From Afipia sp. (GTDB lineage: Bacteria > Pseudomonadota > Alphaproteobacteria > Rhizobiales > Xanthobacteraceae), in assembly GCA_016201045.1 (NCBI GenBank), contig JACQDM010000002.1, positions 682,001-746,000 of the forward strand: a stretch of DNA of 64,000 bases, written 5' to 3'. Position numbers and translations under genes: made by a program. Shown here one piece after another: positions 25,114 through 34,975 of this stretch. Within the stretch, counting starts at the first letter, position 1. Every line of letters starts with the position of its first letter. The notes beneath the pieces were generated by a model. It was not told where the DNA came from. It searched no databases and worked only from the letters and a program-made list of their open reading frames with translations.

Positions 25114-26551
25114 CTACTCGGCGGGCGCTGCCACCGTCCCGGTACGTTCCATCACGGGCACCGCCCCATACCGCGCAACTCCGAACAAGAACGCTGCGAC
25201 CGCAAGATAGGCGAACGCGACGCCCGGCGTGACGCCAAGTCCGATGGCCTCACCGTGCATGAAACCGAAGAACGTCAGCACGGCTCCGGCAAGCGCGAAC
25301 GCCGATGCGTTGATAAATTTGCGCTCGATCACGAACACACCGATCGCGCCGAGCACGAGGCCTGTCAGAATCGAGCCGCCGCCCATCACTTCGAGGCCGT
25401 GAAACAACACGCCGTTCTGCTGCATCTTGGCAACGAATTCGCCGGCATGTACGGCGGGGAATTGCATACCCGCTGCACCGAGCGCGCCGTTAATCAAAAC
25501 CGTCGCCCAAGCCGCAAGATGCGGCGTCAGCGCAAGCGCGACCGCAGGCGCATGTTCGCGCGGCGTGGTCTGGAACGCCTGCGCGCAGATCAGCATGCCG
25601 ATATAGAGCAGAATCGGTGAGATCGCGACCACAGGAATGATCGCAAGCATCAGGGAAATGACGCCGAACCAGGACAGCACGATCACCATCAGGCCGGTCG
25701 CGGCTGAATAACCGATGCGCCCGCCCATCGCCTTCCAGCCGGGGTGGCCGATATAGACGGCGTTGATGAAGGGATTGCCCATCAGGCAGCCGATCAGGCT
25801 GACGACGCCGTCAGCAGTGAGAACGCGAGTCGTGGGAAAGTGATCTCCGGCGGCTTCAGCGGATTCGACGTTGTCCATCGCTTCGACCAGATCGTAGATG
25901 CCATAGGGGATGGCGGTGATGAGAATAACGCCGAGATACTGGAAGCCGGAGAACACGTGATCGACGGCGCACGCCGCCGAACCAGCTCGCCATGATGATG
26001 GCGAAGCAGACGAGACCGATCTGCGGCGTCATGAACATTTCGAGCGCGGGCCGCATCGAGATAAATGTGATCGATACGCCCGCGAGCGTGCCGAGCAGGG
26101 CGGCGCGCGGCGTGATGCGGCGCACGATAGGTGCGATGAAGCCGCCGATCATCAGAATGAAACTCTGGAAGAACACCCAGACAAGACCCGCTTCCCATCC
26201 TTTGATCGGATCGCCCGTCGTCAGCGTGATCGGCAGCATGATGACGAAAGTGACGATGAACATGTGCGGCACCGAAACACCGGATGGAAGCGCACACACG
26301 TCGCTGCGTCCGGTTTTCTGCGCCAAACGATAGGCGAGGAAGGCGTAGTAGAATGTCGACAGACACATCATCAGGCCGAGCGCGGGCAGGATGCGACCGA
26401 ACACGATGTTGTCGGGCATCTTGATGACGAAGCGCAGCAGACCCGTCAGCACCAGCATGTTGACGAGAATGTTGGTCCCGAAACCGAAGAACGCATTCCA
26501 GTCGCCCGGCGTCCACAGCGCCGGTTTGCTCGTCGTCGTTGCCGTGCTCAT
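25114..26551 (-). pseudogene. NCS2-like (xanthine/uracil-type) permease with a frameshift
   Basis: Two overlapping frames together make one permease of about 479 codons. The N-terminal part ([37 protein letters not shown]) runs to ASWFGGVR, and the C-terminal part resumes as VDHVFSGFQYLGVILITAIPYG. They join if one base is removed from the GG at about 25965. The ATG at 26551 follows AGGAGGGG and overlaps the hydrolase stop as ATGA. The rest of the gene shows no other damage. It may be a recent pseudogene or a sequencing error; if intact it would import a purine-, pyrimidine- or urea-like compound. Confidence 0.8.
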
Positions 26552-27273
26552 CGTGCCCCTCCTGCTGAAATGCTTTTCGGTGCGGATTGCGCGATCGCGT
26601 CCAGCACCGCTGATGAATTGCTGACCCAGCCAAAGATGCCGCCTTGCGCCTTGATCATGCGCAGACCCATCTCGTGAAATTCCGGAAAGTATGACGCGCA
26701 GCAATCCGCCAGCACCACGCATCGATAACCGCGGTCGTTGGCTTCGCGCACCGTGGTGTTGACGCACACTTCCGTCGTGACACCGCACACCAGAAGATTC
26801 TCGATTTCATGTTGCTTGAGAATCTCGCCGAGCGCGGTCGCGTAGAACGCGCCCTTGCCGGGCTTGTCGATCACCACCTCGCCCTTGATCGGATAAAGCG
26901 CGGGAATGATGTCGTGGCCGGGCTCGCCCTGAATGAGAATGCGTCCCATCGGGCCGGCATCGCCGATGCGTTTGCTTGGCGCGCCACGTTCGATCTTCGC
27001 AGGCGGCGCGTCAGACAGATCCGGTCTGTGTCCCTCGCGCGTGTGGATGACGAGCATTCCCAAATCCCGCGCGGCATCGAGAACGGCTGCACAGGGCTTC
27101 ACCGCGTTCGCAAGACGGCTGACGTCGTTGCCGAGCGTTTCGCCGAAACCACCCGGCTCCATGAAATCACGCTGCATGTCGATGATGACGAGCGCAGTCT
27201 TGCGCCACTCCACCGCGATCGACGATGGTTCGGCGGCAATCGTGCCGACCGGATCGAGGCGGTGTTTGGACAT
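26548..27273 (-). CDS. Cysteine hydrolase, isochorismatase family
   Basis: A 241-aa amidohydrolase with the catalytic triad D32 (IIDMQRDF), K137 (DKPGKGAF) and C170 (GVTTEVCV), the last in the cis-peptide motif. The cysteine points to amide hydrolysis (biuret, ureidoacrylate or nicotinamidase type) rather than isochorismate hydrolysis. Its stop overlaps the permease start (ATGA), so uptake and hydrolysis of one nitrogen compound is the likely role. A TGTATACA palindrome 60 bp upstream fits GntR-type control. Confidence 0.88.
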   Translation of the reverse strand: MSKHRLDPVGTIAAEPSSIAVEWRKTALVIIDMQRDFMEPGGFGETLGNDVSRLANAVKPCAAVLDAARDLGMLVIHTREGHRPDLSDAPPAKIERGAPSKRIGDAGPMGRILIQGEPGHDIIPALYPIKGEVVIDKPGKGAFYATALGEILKQHEIENLLVCGVTTEVCVNTTVREANDRGYRCVVLADCCASYFPEFHEMGLRMIKAQGGIFGWVSNSSAVLDAIAQSAPKSISAGGAR

Positions 27274-27330
27274 GCGCGAATTCTCCGCAACGTCATTGCG
27301 TCATGGAGTTTCAAGCAAGCCGTATGCCAT

Positions 27331-27341
27331 CGTGTATACAA
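27331..27341. promoter_or_regulatory. TGTATACA palindrome, candidate GntR-type operator
   Basis: CGTGTATACAA contains the perfect palindrome TGTATACA, close to the TTGTATACAA-type site of FCD-class GntR regulators. It lies about 60 bp before the hydrolase-permease operon. No GntR gene is present in the window. Confidence 0.4.
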
Positions 27342-27487
27342 TCGCGCCTGCAACAGCGCGCATCTCGAAAGCCGTGACCGATCAAGCCATTGCGAGACTG
27401 CGCCGATTTTTCACCCGCGAGGGCGAACCGCACGCGCTGCCCAATTATTGAGCTTCAACGCCTTGCGCGGGACGCGGAATAGCGCGG

Positions 27488-28051
27488 TTAGAACCGCGTG
27501 ACGATGTCCATGAGGTTGGGGCGCGCGCGGTCTTCCGGCGGCTTGTTTGCTTTGCCGATGTGAATGAAGCCCGCGACCTTCTCGTCGGCCCTTACGCCGA
27601 GCGCACCGAGCACGTCTCGGTCGAATGCGATCCAGCCCGTCAGCCAGTTCGCGGCATAGCCGAGCGCGTGCGCGGCGTGAACGATGTTCATGCAGCTTGC
27701 GCCAGCTGAAAGTTCCTGTTCCCAGGCAGGCACTTTCGGATTCGGCGCAGTCTTGCTGACGACCGCGATCACCAGCGGCGCGTCGGTGAAGCGCGATCGT
27801 TCCTTCATGATCTGGTCCTCGCTGGCGCTTGGATTCTTCGCCCTGAATGCGCGGACGAAGATGTCACCGGCTTTTTGACGTGCACCGCCTTCGAACACAA
27901 TGAAACGCCACGGCACGATCTTGCCGTGATCGGGTGTACGCGCGCCGATGGTGAGGATGGTGTCGAGCTCGGCGGGCGAGGGACCGGGACCGCTCATCTC
28001 GAATGGCTTGATCGAGCGGCGTGTTCTGAGAAGGTCGAGTGCGGACGGCAT
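27488..28051 (-). CDS. Nitroreductase family protein (YdjA-like)
   Basis: A 187-aa short flavin reductase. It has RTRRSIKPFEMSGPGPSPAELDTIL at the FMN site, GARTPDHGKIVPWRF, ELSAGASCMNIVHAAHALGYAANWLTG and GFIHIGKA near the end, all typical of the YdjA group. It would reduce nitro or quinone groups with NAD(P)H. The start ATG shares one base with the thrS stop (TAATG), so translation is coupled to thrS. Confidence 0.9.
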   Translation of the reverse strand: MPSALDLLRTRRSIKPFEMSGPGPSPAELDTILTIGARTPDHGKIVPWRFIVFEGGARQKAGDIFVRAFRAKNPSASEDQIMKERSRFTDAPLVIAVVSKTAPNPKVPAWEQELSAGASCMNIVHAAHALGYAANWLTGWIAFDRDVLGALGVRADEKVAGFIHIGKANKPPEDRARPNLMDIVTRF

Positions 28052-30018
28052 TATTCCGCCGCTTGCTTCAATCCCTGCCGCGCGCGCTTGACGTCCGGCG
28101 GTGTCGCTTCATCGGCCAGTGACGCCAGAGCTTCATCGAGCGACACGACCTTCTGACCTTCGCTGCCGAGCCGGCGAATCGAAACCGAACGCGACTCCGC
28201 TTCCTTCTTGCCGACGACGAGAAGGGCCGGGACTTTCGCCAGCGAATGTTCGCGGACCTTGTAGTTGATCTTCTCGTTGCGAAGATCGATGTCCACGCGC
28301 AGACCCGCCTTGCGGCACGCCTCCACAACTTCGCGCGCGTAGTCGTCGCCGTCAGATGTGATCGTCGTCACCACAGCCTGCAACGGCGCGAGCCATAGCG
28401 GGAAGTGACCGGCGAAATGCTCGATCAGGATTCCCGTGAAGCGCTCAAGCGAACCGAGGATCGCGCGATGCAGCATCACCGGCGTCACCTTGTTCGAGTG
28501 CTCGTCGATATAGAAAGCACCAAGACGGCCCGGCAGATTCAAGTCGACCTGAATCGTGCCGCACTGCCATTCGCGGCCGATGGCATCCTTCAGCGTGTAT
28601 TCGAGTTTCGGCCCGTAGAACGCGCCTTCGCCCTTGTTCAGCGACCACGGATGCTGGGTTTCTTCCAGTGTCTTCATCAGCGCGGATTCGGCGGTGGTCC
28701 ACAATTCGTCCGCGCCGATGCGTTTCTCCGGCCGATCCGAGAACTTGATTTCGACATTGTCGAAACCGAAATCCTTGTAGATCGACAGGATCAGATTGTT
28801 CATCGCCAGACATTCTTCGGCGATCTGATCCTGCGTGACGAACACGTGCGCGTCGTCCTGCGTGAATCCGCGCACGCGCATCAGCCCGTGCATCGCGCCC
28901 GACGGCTCGAAGCGATGGACCTTGCCGAACTCGGCGATCTTCAGCGGCAGTTCGCGATAGGACTTCAAGCCATTCTTGAAAATCTGAACGTGGCCCGGAC
29001 AATTCATCGGCTTGATCGCATAGACGCGATTGTCGTCCTCGCGCTTCGCCGTCATGAACATATTTTCCGAATAGGTCGGAATATGCCCGGTCGTGACCCA
29101 CAATTCGCGGTCCATCAACTGCGGCGAATTCACTTCCTGATAGCCGGCTTCGGTCTGGCGGCGGCGGATGTAGTTCTCCAGCATCTGGAACAGCGTCCAG
29201 CCTTTATGATGCCAGAACACCGAACCCGGCGCTTCTTCCTGGAAATGGAAGAGGTCCATCTCGCGGCCGAGACGGCGATGGTCGCGCTTCTCGGCTTCCT
29301 CGAGCTGCTTCATGTAAGCGTCGAGGTCTTCCTGCTTGGCGAACGCCGTGCCGTAGATGCGCGTTAGCATCGGATTATTGCTGTCGCCGCGCCAGTATGC
29401 ACCCGCGACCTTCATCAGCTTGAACGCGTTGCCGACTTTCCCCGTGGACGTCATGTGCGGCCCACGACAGAGATCGAACCAGTCGCCCTGATAGTAAATC
29501 TTGATCGGCTCGTCGCCGGGAATGGCATCGACGAGTTCGACCTTGAAGTTCTCGCCTTTGTCGCGGAACACCTGCTTGGTCTTCTCGCGATCCCACACGT
29601 CCTTGGTGAAGGGCTGATCCTTCGCGACGATCTCGCGCATCTTTTTTTCGATGGCGGCGAAGTCTTCCGGCGTGAACGGCTCGTTGCGGAAGAAGTCGTA
29701 ATAGAATCCGTTGTCGATCACCGGGCCGATGGTGACCTGCGTTCCGGGCCACAGTGTCTGCACGGCTTCAGCCAGCACATGCGCAGCGTCGTGCCGGATC
29801 AATTCCAGCGCGCGCGGGTCTTCGCGGTTGATGAATTCGATCTTCGCATCGCGCGAAATCGGATCGGAAAGGTCTTGCACTTCGCCATCGAGCGCCATCG
29901 CAACGGTGCGTTTCGCCAGCGAGGGCGAGATGCCCTTGGCGATGTCGAGGCCTGTGGTGTTTTTGGGAAACTCCCGGCGTGCGCCGTCGGGAAAAGTCAC
30001 TGCGACCTGGTCGCTCAT
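28051..30018 (-). CDS. thrS: Threonyl-tRNA synthetase
   Basis: A 655-aa class II synthetase charging tRNA-Thr. Domains in order: TGS (1-65, [12 protein letters not shown]), the SAD editing domain (about 75-230; [12 protein letters not shown] with zinc-type HxxxH), the catalytic core (about 270-540) with motif 2 [13 protein letters not shown] and the zinc ligand in MNCPGHV, and the anticodon-binding domain with [11 protein letters not shown] start at MSDQVAVTF; the extra 47 codons of the ORF are upstream DNA. A tRNA-Thr(TGT) gene lies about 18 kb away in the window. Confidence 0.97.
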   Translation of the reverse strand: MSDQVAVTFPDGARREFPKNTTGLDIAKGISPSLAKRTVAMALDGEVQDLSDPISRDAKIEFINREDPRALELIRHDAAHVLAEAVQTLWPGTQVTIGPVIDNGFYYDFFRNEPFTPEDFAAIEKKMREIVAKDQPFTKDVWDREKTKQVFRDKGENFKVELVDAIPGDEPIKIYYQGDWFDLCRGPHMTSTGKVGNAFKLMKVAGAYWRGDSNNPMLTRIYGTAFAKQEDLDAYMKQLEEAEKRDHRRLGREMDLFHFQEEAPGSVFWHHKGWTLFQMLENYIRRRQTEAGYQEVNSPQLMDRELWVTTGHIPTYSENMFMTAKREDDNRVYAIKPMNCPGHVQIFKNGLKSYRELPLKIAEFGKVHRFEPSGAMHGLMRVRGFTQDDAHVFVTQDQIAEECLAMNNLILSIYKDFGFDNVEIKFSDRPEKRIGADELWTTAESALMKTLEETQHPWSLNKGEGAFYGPKLEYTLKDAIGREWQCGTIQVDLNLPGRLGAFYIDEHSNKVTPVMLHRAILGSLERFTGILIEHFAGHFPLWLAPLQAVVTTITSDGDDYAREVVEACRKAGLRVDIDLRNEKINYKVREHSLAKVPALLVVGKKEAESRSVSIRRLGSEGQKVVSLDEALASLADEATPPDVKRARQGLKQAAE

Positions 30019-30133
30019 TTTATCTTCTGGGCCGCAGCCCAGCTCCTGTTTGCTCACTCCTGCGAACCGACGCAGGTAAGCGATAGGGCAGGGATATATC
30101 AGCCGGAGTGTGCTTCGCAAGCCGGATGAGATA

Positions 30134-30174
30134 ATTGAATGCAACGGATGATAATTCATGCAGTTGCATTGAAT
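30134..30174. promoter_or_regulatory. Inverted repeat between thrS and the MFS gene
   Basis: ATTGAATGCAAC (30134-30145) and GTTGCATTGAAT (30163-30174) are inverted copies with one mismatch, separated by 17 bp. They end 23 bp before the MFS start, a likely place for an operator. Confidence 0.4.
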
Positions 30175-30197
30175 GGCAAGTCTGCTAACACGATGCG

Positions 30198-31352
30198 ATG
30201 AATCGCTTCGCTCCCACCTCTCTGCTCATCGGAAATTTCGTCACCGGCCTGTCCGTCATGGGTCCGGCCGGCATGCTCGGCGAATTGGCCGACGGGCTCA
30301 ATGTGTCGGTGCGCGATGCCAGCTTGCTCATCACGTTCGGCGCGGCGGTGTTGTGTATCGGCTCGCCTCTGACCGCGTGGCTGACCAGCCGTTTCGACCG
30401 GCGCCTGCTGCTGACGAGCACGCTGGTCATCGTCGGGCTTGCTCACGCGGCATCGGCACTCGCGCCGAATTACTATTCGCTGCTGGCTTTGCGTCTCATC
30501 ATGCTCGCGGTCGTCGCGCTGTTCACGCCGCAGGCAGCGGGCGCAGCCGCGCTGATGGCACCGGCCGAGCATCGCGGTAGCACGATGTCGTTCGTCTTTC
30601 TGGGCTGGTCGCTATCGGCGGCGTTCGGTCTGCCGGTCGTGACTTATCTCGCAAGCCATTTTGGCTGGCGCTCGGTTTATGCGCTCAGTGCGGGCATCGC
30701 GTTTATTGCAGCGGTGCTGACGGCGTGGCGATTGCCGCGCGGACTGTTCGGTGCTCCGGTGGAATTGGAGACATGGGGCGAACTGTTTCGTAACCCGCTG
30801 ATCGTGATGCTTCTGCTGATTACCGTGGTGCAGACATCGGGACCCTTCGTGATCTTTACCTTCATCGGCCCGGTGATGACCAAGTTGATGAATTCGAGCG
30901 CGGAAACCATCGCGAGCGTGTTCTTCGTCTGGGGCATCACGGGTCTCATCGGCAATATCATCGCCAGCCGTGTTGTCGATTCGTGGGGTGGATGGAAGAC
31001 ATCTTTGACCTGCACGGCGTTTTTGTTGCTCGGCGTAACCGGATGGGCGCTCGGCAGCGGCGTATTGGTCGCGATGTTTGCGGCGACGGTGTTCTGGGGT
31101 CTCGGCTTCGTGCCGTCGAACTCGATGCAGCAGGTTCGATTGGCCGGAGCCGCGCCCGCGCTTGCCAGTGCATCGGTGTCGCTGAACACGTCGTCTCTCT
31201 ATATCGGACAGGCCATCGGTTCCGGTATCGGCGGCATATTCTACGTGCGCGACATGATCGGCGCGATGAACATCGCGGCCATCGTCTTCGTGCTTGTGGC
31301 GATTGCGCTCGTGATCGCAACGCGGCCGCGTGCCGCTATTCAGCCGCGTTAA
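30198..31352 (+). CDS. MFS transporter (arabinose-efflux-like)
   Basis: A 384-aa transporter with about 12 helices. The loop between helices 2 and 3 is [16 protein letters not shown], and helix 4 is followed by [27 protein letters not shown], typical of the DHA1/AraJ-like efflux group. Substrate unknown. The stop overlaps the stop of the convergent yidD gene. An inverted repeat upstream suggests specific regulation, but no regulator gene is adjacent. Confidence 0.88.
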   Translation: MNRFAPTSLLIGNFVTGLSVMGPAGMLGELADGLNVSVRDASLLITFGAAVLCIGSPLTAWLTSRFDRRLLLTSTLVIVGLAHAASALAPNYYSLLALRLIMLAVVALFTPQAAGAAALMAPAEHRGSTMSFVFLGWSLSAAFGLPVVTYLASHFGWRSVYALSAGIAFIAAVLTAWRLPRGLFGAPVELETWGELFRNPLIVMLLLITVVQTSGPFVIFTFIGPVMTKLMNSSAETIASVFFVWGITGLIGNIIASRVVDSWGGWKTSLTCTAFLLLGVTGWALGSGVLVAMFAATVFWGLGFVPSNSMQQVRLAGAAPALASASVSLNTSSLYIGQAIGSGIGGIFYVRDMIGAMNIAAIVFVLVAIALVIATRPRAAIQPR

Positions 31353-31663
31353 ACGTTCGTGCCGCGCCAGCGGGCATAGCGCCACGGCAGAAACCAGCGC
31401 GCATTGCGTGGTGCTGTCTGCGGCACTTTGTCGATGCCGGATGTCCCCCACGGGTTACAGCGCAGCAGCCGCGCCAGCGTCATCCATCCGCCTGCCCAGA
31501 GTCCGAAGCGTTCGATCGCTTCATCGCCGTAAACGGAACAGGTTGGCACGTGCCGACAGTTGGAACCGACGAGGAGCGACAGCGTGTGCCGGTATGTCCA
31601 GATCATGCCGCGCCCCGCGAGCCGTGGAACTCTCAGAACCGATCTGGCGCATTCGGAACACAT
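31349..31663 (-). CDS. yidD: Membrane protein insertion efficiency factor YidD
   Basis: A 104-aa member of the YidD family with the Cys-rich core NCRHVPTCSVYGDEAIERFG and RLLRCNPWGTSGIDKVP. An N-terminal amphipathic helix is present; the C-terminal tail is Trp/Arg-rich (WFLPWRYARWRG). It helps the YidC insertase place proteins in the inner membrane. In many bacteria it lies in the rpmH-rnpA-yidD-yidC cluster; here it stands alone. Confidence 0.92.
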   Translation of the reverse strand: MCSECARSVLRVPRLAGRGMIWTYRHTLSLLVGSNCRHVPTCSVYGDEAIERFGLWAGGWMTLARLLRCNPWGTSGIDKVPQTAPRNARWFLPWRYARWRGTNV

Positions 31664-31871
31664 CGCAAAAGGCTTCCTGTGACTTTCTTGTGCGCCGTGC
31701 CGATTCGTTGGCCGTCAATCGAACAGTTCCTTGGCGTGGAACTACAGCGTGCTGTCTTTCACGCAACACTCGGCTCTCTATCGCACATTTGAAGCCGCGT
31801 TGCAGCAAAGTCCAATAGACGCGAATCTCGGCGGCGGTTAGTTTTTGATAACAACCGCATGACAAGATTCG

Positions 31872-32813
31872 TTGTGTGGGACGAGGTTTGCCGTTGCTCT
31901 GTCGGGCGGGGAAGGAACCGAATTGCATCTTGTGAGGTCGCTTACATACAGCGGCTGGGCGCAGGTCTGCGCCGCCGCATTTTGTCTCTCTGTGCCTGGC
32001 CTCGCCACGCTCGGCCCTTCGGCACACGCGGCCGACACCCTCGAAGAGCGCAAGCTTCCGATGACATTCACCTGGCACGACGCCGCTGCTGGCGCGTGCG
32101 ATCCCGATTGCGGCGGCTGGATCGCCGCCGTCGGCATCATCACCAGCGACACGCCTGCGAAATTCGACGAGGTCATCAAGGACCGCAATCTCAGCAACGT
32201 CACGGTGATGCTGGACTCCAGCGGTGGCTCGGTGCTCGACGCCATTGTGCTCGGGCGGCGCTGGCGCGCACTGCGGCTGAATACGGCCGTCGGCATGATC
32301 ATCGAGCGCACGCCTATCGGCGGCGGCGTCGAGCGTGACGTTCTGCCAAATGCCTATTGTGAATCGATGTGCGTATTCCTCCTGCTGTCGGGTCAAACGC
32401 GAACCATTCCCGACGGCGCGCATGTGCGCGTGCATCAGATTTGGATGGGCGACCGCGCCGAGGACGCCAAGGCCGCGAGTTATTCGGCGCAAGACATGAT
32501 GATCGTCGAGCGCGACATCGGACGTCTGGCGAAATACACTTTCGAGATGGGTGGATCGGGCGATCTGCTGTCGCTGGCCTTGAGCGTGCCGCCTTGGGAG
32601 GCGCTGCACGAACTGACGGCGGCAGAATTGCGTCTGACCAATCTCATGACGAACGACGCGCTCGCCGGGATCACTCATCCGCAGATGCCGGTTGCCGACG
32701 CCAAGCCGGTGCAGGATCGCGTCGTGAGTGCTCAAGCTCCCCAAAAATCGACAAAGACCGCGCTGGCCGAACCGCCGACGGGCGGTGCAGCGCCAACGCA
32801 AGATCACAAGTAG
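31872..32813 (+). CDS. ClpP/crotonase-fold secreted protein
   Basis: An ORF of 313 aa; the real start is probably the TTG near residue 18 (LHLVRSLTYSGWAQ), before a signal peptide ending SAHAADT. The mature part has VTVMLDSSGGSVLDAIVLGRRWR, a ClpP-like oxyanion loop, then NAYCESMCVFLLLSG, where ClpP-type proteases carry the catalytic serine, and GAHVRVHQIWMG with a histidine. A Ser-His pair is thus present. Such periplasmic ClpP-like proteins are frequent in this group; function unknown. The tail is Pro/Ala-rich. Confidence 0.7.
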   Translation: MCGTRFAVALSGGEGTELHLVRSLTYSGWAQVCAAAFCLSVPGLATLGPSAHAADTLEERKLPMTFTWHDAAAGACDPDCGGWIAAVGIITSDTPAKFDEVIKDRNLSNVTVMLDSSGGSVLDAIVLGRRWRALRLNTAVGMIIERTPIGGGVERDVLPNAYCESMCVFLLLSGQTRTIPDGAHVRVHQIWMGDRAEDAKAASYSAQDMMIVERDIGRLAKYTFEMGGSGDLLSLALSVPPWEALHELTAAELRLTNLMTNDALAGITHPQMPVADAKPVQDRVVSAQAPQKSTKTALAEPPTGGAAPTQDHK

Positions 32814-32829
32814 GAATTCGGAAGCGGCT

Positions 32830-33288
32830 TCAACTTTGCGCGGATGCGAGCTTGCCGCTTTGCTTGGATTCGATCTGTCCGACCGCATCGACAACGGCAT
32901 CGAATGTCAGCAGTGTTGAGGCGTGGCGCGCCTTGTAATCGCGTACCGGCTCGAGCAATGCGACGTCAGCCCATTTGCCTTCCGGCGGCTTGCCGTTTTC
33001 CTTCAGCATCTTGCGAACGGTCTCGCGCAGATCGCGCAGCTCCGGTCCGTTGGAGCCGATCACATGCCGCGCCATGATCGAGGAGGAAGCCTGTCCAAGC
33101 GCGCAGGCTTTCACGTCATGGGCGAAATCGCTGACCACGCCGTCCTTCATCTTGACGTCAACTTTCACGGTCGAGCCGCACAGCTTCGAATGCGCGGTGG
33201 CGGAGGCGTCGGGGTCCGGCAACCGGCCCAGACGCGGAATATTCCCGGCCAACTCGATGATTTTCTTGTTGTAGATGTCGTTCAGCAT
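32830..33288 (-). CDS. Iron-sulfur cluster assembly scaffold protein (SufU/IscU-like)
   Basis: A 152-aa IscU-fold protein. The first two cluster cysteines are present: C37 in SKLCGST and C62 in KACALGQASSS. The third, normally a Cys near residue 105-125, seems replaced by A123 in KARHASTLLTF. It begins MLNDIYNKKIIELAGNIPRLG. It would hold or pass Fe-S clusters or sulfur; the lost ligand suggests a changed role. It is divergent from folE, with about 220 bp between the two starts. Confidence 0.85.
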   Translation of the reverse strand: MLNDIYNKKIIELAGNIPRLGRLPDPDASATAHSKLCGSTVKVDVKMKDGVVSDFAHDVKACALGQASSSIMARHVIGSNGPELRDLRETVRKMLKENGKPPEGKWADVALLEPVRDYKARHASTLLTFDAVVDAVGQIESKQSGKLASAQS

Positions 33289-33333
33289 GATGTTTGAAAC
33301 CGCTGCCGCATAAGACCTTTGCCGGCCGTACCC

Positions 33334-33363
33334 TTGGCGGGTCCGGCTGACACCCTATATAGT
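33334..33363 (+). promoter_or_regulatory. Candidate sigma-70 promoter of folE
   Basis: TTGGCG, 18 bp, TATAGT. Five of six -10 bases and four of six -35 bases match the consensus. The transcript would carry a leader of about 140 nt before folE. Confidence 0.5.
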
Positions 33364-33369
33364 TATGAG

Positions 33370-33505
33370 ACCGCAGGAAAAACCAGCCTGCGTCGTGAGA
33401 TACCCGGACATATCAGGGTTTCCGGCTTGCTTAGATGAACCGGTGACACTCCGGCCTCCGCCACAAGGGGTTGTTATTGTGGTTATGGGACCGGTCGAAC
33501 GGAGA
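33370..33505 (+). other. Structured leader of folE
   Basis: The stretch between the promoter and folE contains several inverted pairs: GCAGG/CCTGC, CCGGA/TCCGG and CCACAA/TTGTGG. They would form successive hairpins in the mRNA. It does not match a riboswitch class I know. Confidence 0.35.
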
Positions 33506-33509
33506 TAAA

Positions 33510-34178
33510 ATGGACGCAATCATCAAGCCAATTCGCGGCGGCAAGCCGTCCGACAAACCCGAAATTCCCGAATCCGATTACATGGCCGCCCCGGTCAAGG
33601 CGGATGCGCCGCGCCCTTCGCGCGCGGAAGCAGAATCCGCCGTGCGAACGCTGCTGGCCTATGTCGGCGAAGACACCAAGCGCGAGGGCCTGCTCGATAC
33701 GCCGCGCCGCGTGGTCGAAGCCTATGACGAGCTGTTTCAGGGATATTTCCAGTGCCCGGCCGAAGTGCTCAACCGCACCTTCGGTGAAACGGCCGGCTAC
33801 GACGACTTCGTGCTGATCCGCGACATCAGCTTCAACTCGCACTGCGAGCACCACATGATGCCGTTCTACGGCAAGGCGCATATCGCTTACGCGCCGGTCG
33901 ATCGCGTCGTCGGTCTGTCGAAGCTCGCGCGTCTGGTCGATATTTTCGCGCAGCGCCTGCAGACGCAGGAGCATCTCACCGCGCAGGTGGCGGGTGCAAT
34001 CAATGCGATCCTCAAACCGCGCGGCGTTGCGGTCGTTATGGAAGCCGAACATACCTGCATGTCGGTGCGCGGCATCGCCAAGGACGGTGCCAAGACATTG
34101 ACGACGCGCTTCACCGGCGTGTTTCATGATAATCCTGACGAGCAGGCCCGTTTCCTCAACATGGTGCGCGGAGTGTAA
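33510..34178 (+). CDS. folE: GTP cyclohydrolase I
   Basis: A 222-aa type IA enzyme converting GTP to dihydroneopterin triphosphate for folate. The zinc and catalytic site [16 protein letters not shown] and the C-terminal [19 protein letters not shown] are intact. The first about 45 residues are a Lys/Pro-rich extension. ATG follows GGAGATAAA; the ORF-track start is 13 codons upstream and lies in the leader. It is followed 33 bp later by hisI on the same strand. Confidence 0.96.
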   Translation: MDAIIKPIRGGKPSDKPEIPESDYMAAPVKADAPRPSRAEAESAVRTLLAYVGEDTKREGLLDTPRRVVEAYDELFQGYFQCPAEVLNRTFGETAGYDDFVLIRDISFNSHCEHHMMPFYGKAHIAYAPVDRVVGLSKLARLVDIFAQRLQTQEHLTAQVAGAINAILKPRGVAVVMEAEHTCMSVRGIAKDGAKTLTTRFTGVFHDNPDEQARFLNMVRGV

Positions 34179-34211
34179 CGCTTCTTCGAAGGCGCTCCTC
34201 TCGCCCTCCGA

Positions 34212-34652
34212 ATGAAAGCTTCCACCGTGACTTCTTCCTCATCCACCGACATCGAAGAGGGGTTGACCTTCAGCCCCAAATTCGACGCGTCCGGCCTTGT
34301 GACGTGCGTCGCCACCGATGCGTCGTCGGGCGACGTGCTGATGGTCGCGCACATGAACGACGAGGCGTTGCGCAAGACCATCGCAACCGGCGAGGCGTGG
34401 TATTTCAGCCGCTCGCGCAAGGCGCTCTGGAAAAAGGGCGAGACCTCCGGTCACGTCCAACGCGTCGTCGAGATGCGGATGGACTGCGATCAGGATGCGG
34501 TATGGATCAAAGTCGAACAAAAAGGCGAGGGTGCGTGCCACACCGGCCGGCGCTCATGCTTCTATCGCGCAGTCACGAACAAGGACGGTTCGGCGAAGCT
34601 GAGCTTCGTCGACGCGGACAGGCAGTTCGATCCGGCCAAGGTCTATCGCTAG
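34212..34652 (+). CDS. hisI: Phosphoribosyl-AMP cyclohydrolase
   Basis: A 146-aa monofunctional HisI that opens the purine ring of PR-AMP in histidine synthesis. The metal site [17 protein letters not shown] and [11 protein letters not shown] is complete. No PR-ATP pyrophosphohydrolase (HisE) domain is fused, which is usual for alphaproteobacteria. Other his genes are not in the window. It probably shares a transcript with folE. Confidence 0.96.
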   Translation: MKASTVTSSSSTDIEEGLTFSPKFDASGLVTCVATDASSGDVLMVAHMNDEALRKTIATGEAWYFSRSRKALWKKGETSGHVQRVVEMRMDCDQDAVWIKVEQKGEGACHTGRRSCFYRAVTNKDGSAKLSFVDADRQFDPAKVYR

Positions 34653-34661
34653 GCCTTATGC

Positions 34662-34805
34662 TCAGAAGCGGCGTTTCTGCGTGACCTGACGTTTGGCCCG
34701 CTGGTCCTCGATGCTCCAGAACAGAGCCGTCGAGGCGATCAACAGGCAGCCAACCAGGCCGAAGAACACCCAGGTCGTATCTGCGATACTGAACGAGTCC
34801 ATCAT
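34662..34805 (-). CDS. Small single-helix membrane protein
   Basis: A 47-aa protein: MMDSFSIADTTWVFFGLVGC, one helix (TTWVFFGLVGCLLIASTALFW) and a basic tail (DQRAKRQVTQKRRF). The ATG follows GGAGGGTCTTGGA, a good ribosome binding site, whereas the track start 32 codons upstream has none. Function unknown. It lies between hisI and the divergent transglycosylase. Confidence 0.55.
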   Translation of the reverse strand: MMDSFSIADTTWVFFGLVGCLLIASTALFWSIEDQRAKRQVTQKRRF

Positions 34806-34911
34806 TCCAAGACCCTCCATCGCGGTAGGCAATGCAAACGATGTACCCGCCGACATGACATGCCCGCATGGCAGCTTCGTGTCCGGCGTAAAGCGGCGCA
34901 TGCCGCAAAAG

Positions 34912-34926
34912 TTAACCCGCCGTTAA
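34912..34926. promoter_or_regulatory. CtrA-like box
   Basis: TTAACCCGCCGTTAA followed by CC is an exact TTAA-N7-TTAAC site, 50 bp before the transglycosylase start. Confidence 0.5.
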
Positions 34927-34975
34927 CCATAAATGCCCCATCGTCCCCATAGGTTCCTGGGGAGCGGGGGCTGGC

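Noticed and set aside
27375-27451. Short + strand frame VTDQAIARLRRFFTREGEPH
   Set aside because: GTG start without ribosome binding site, 25 aa, no partner; could be a gene remnant but cannot be supported.
28405-29367. 320-aa + strand ORF inside thrS
   Set aside because: Antisense to an essential, fully conserved gene; composition typical of a shadow frame.
31521-32900. 459-aa minus-strand ORF over the ClpP-like gene and yidD
   Set aside because: It overlaps two better supported genes and has no recognisable domain.
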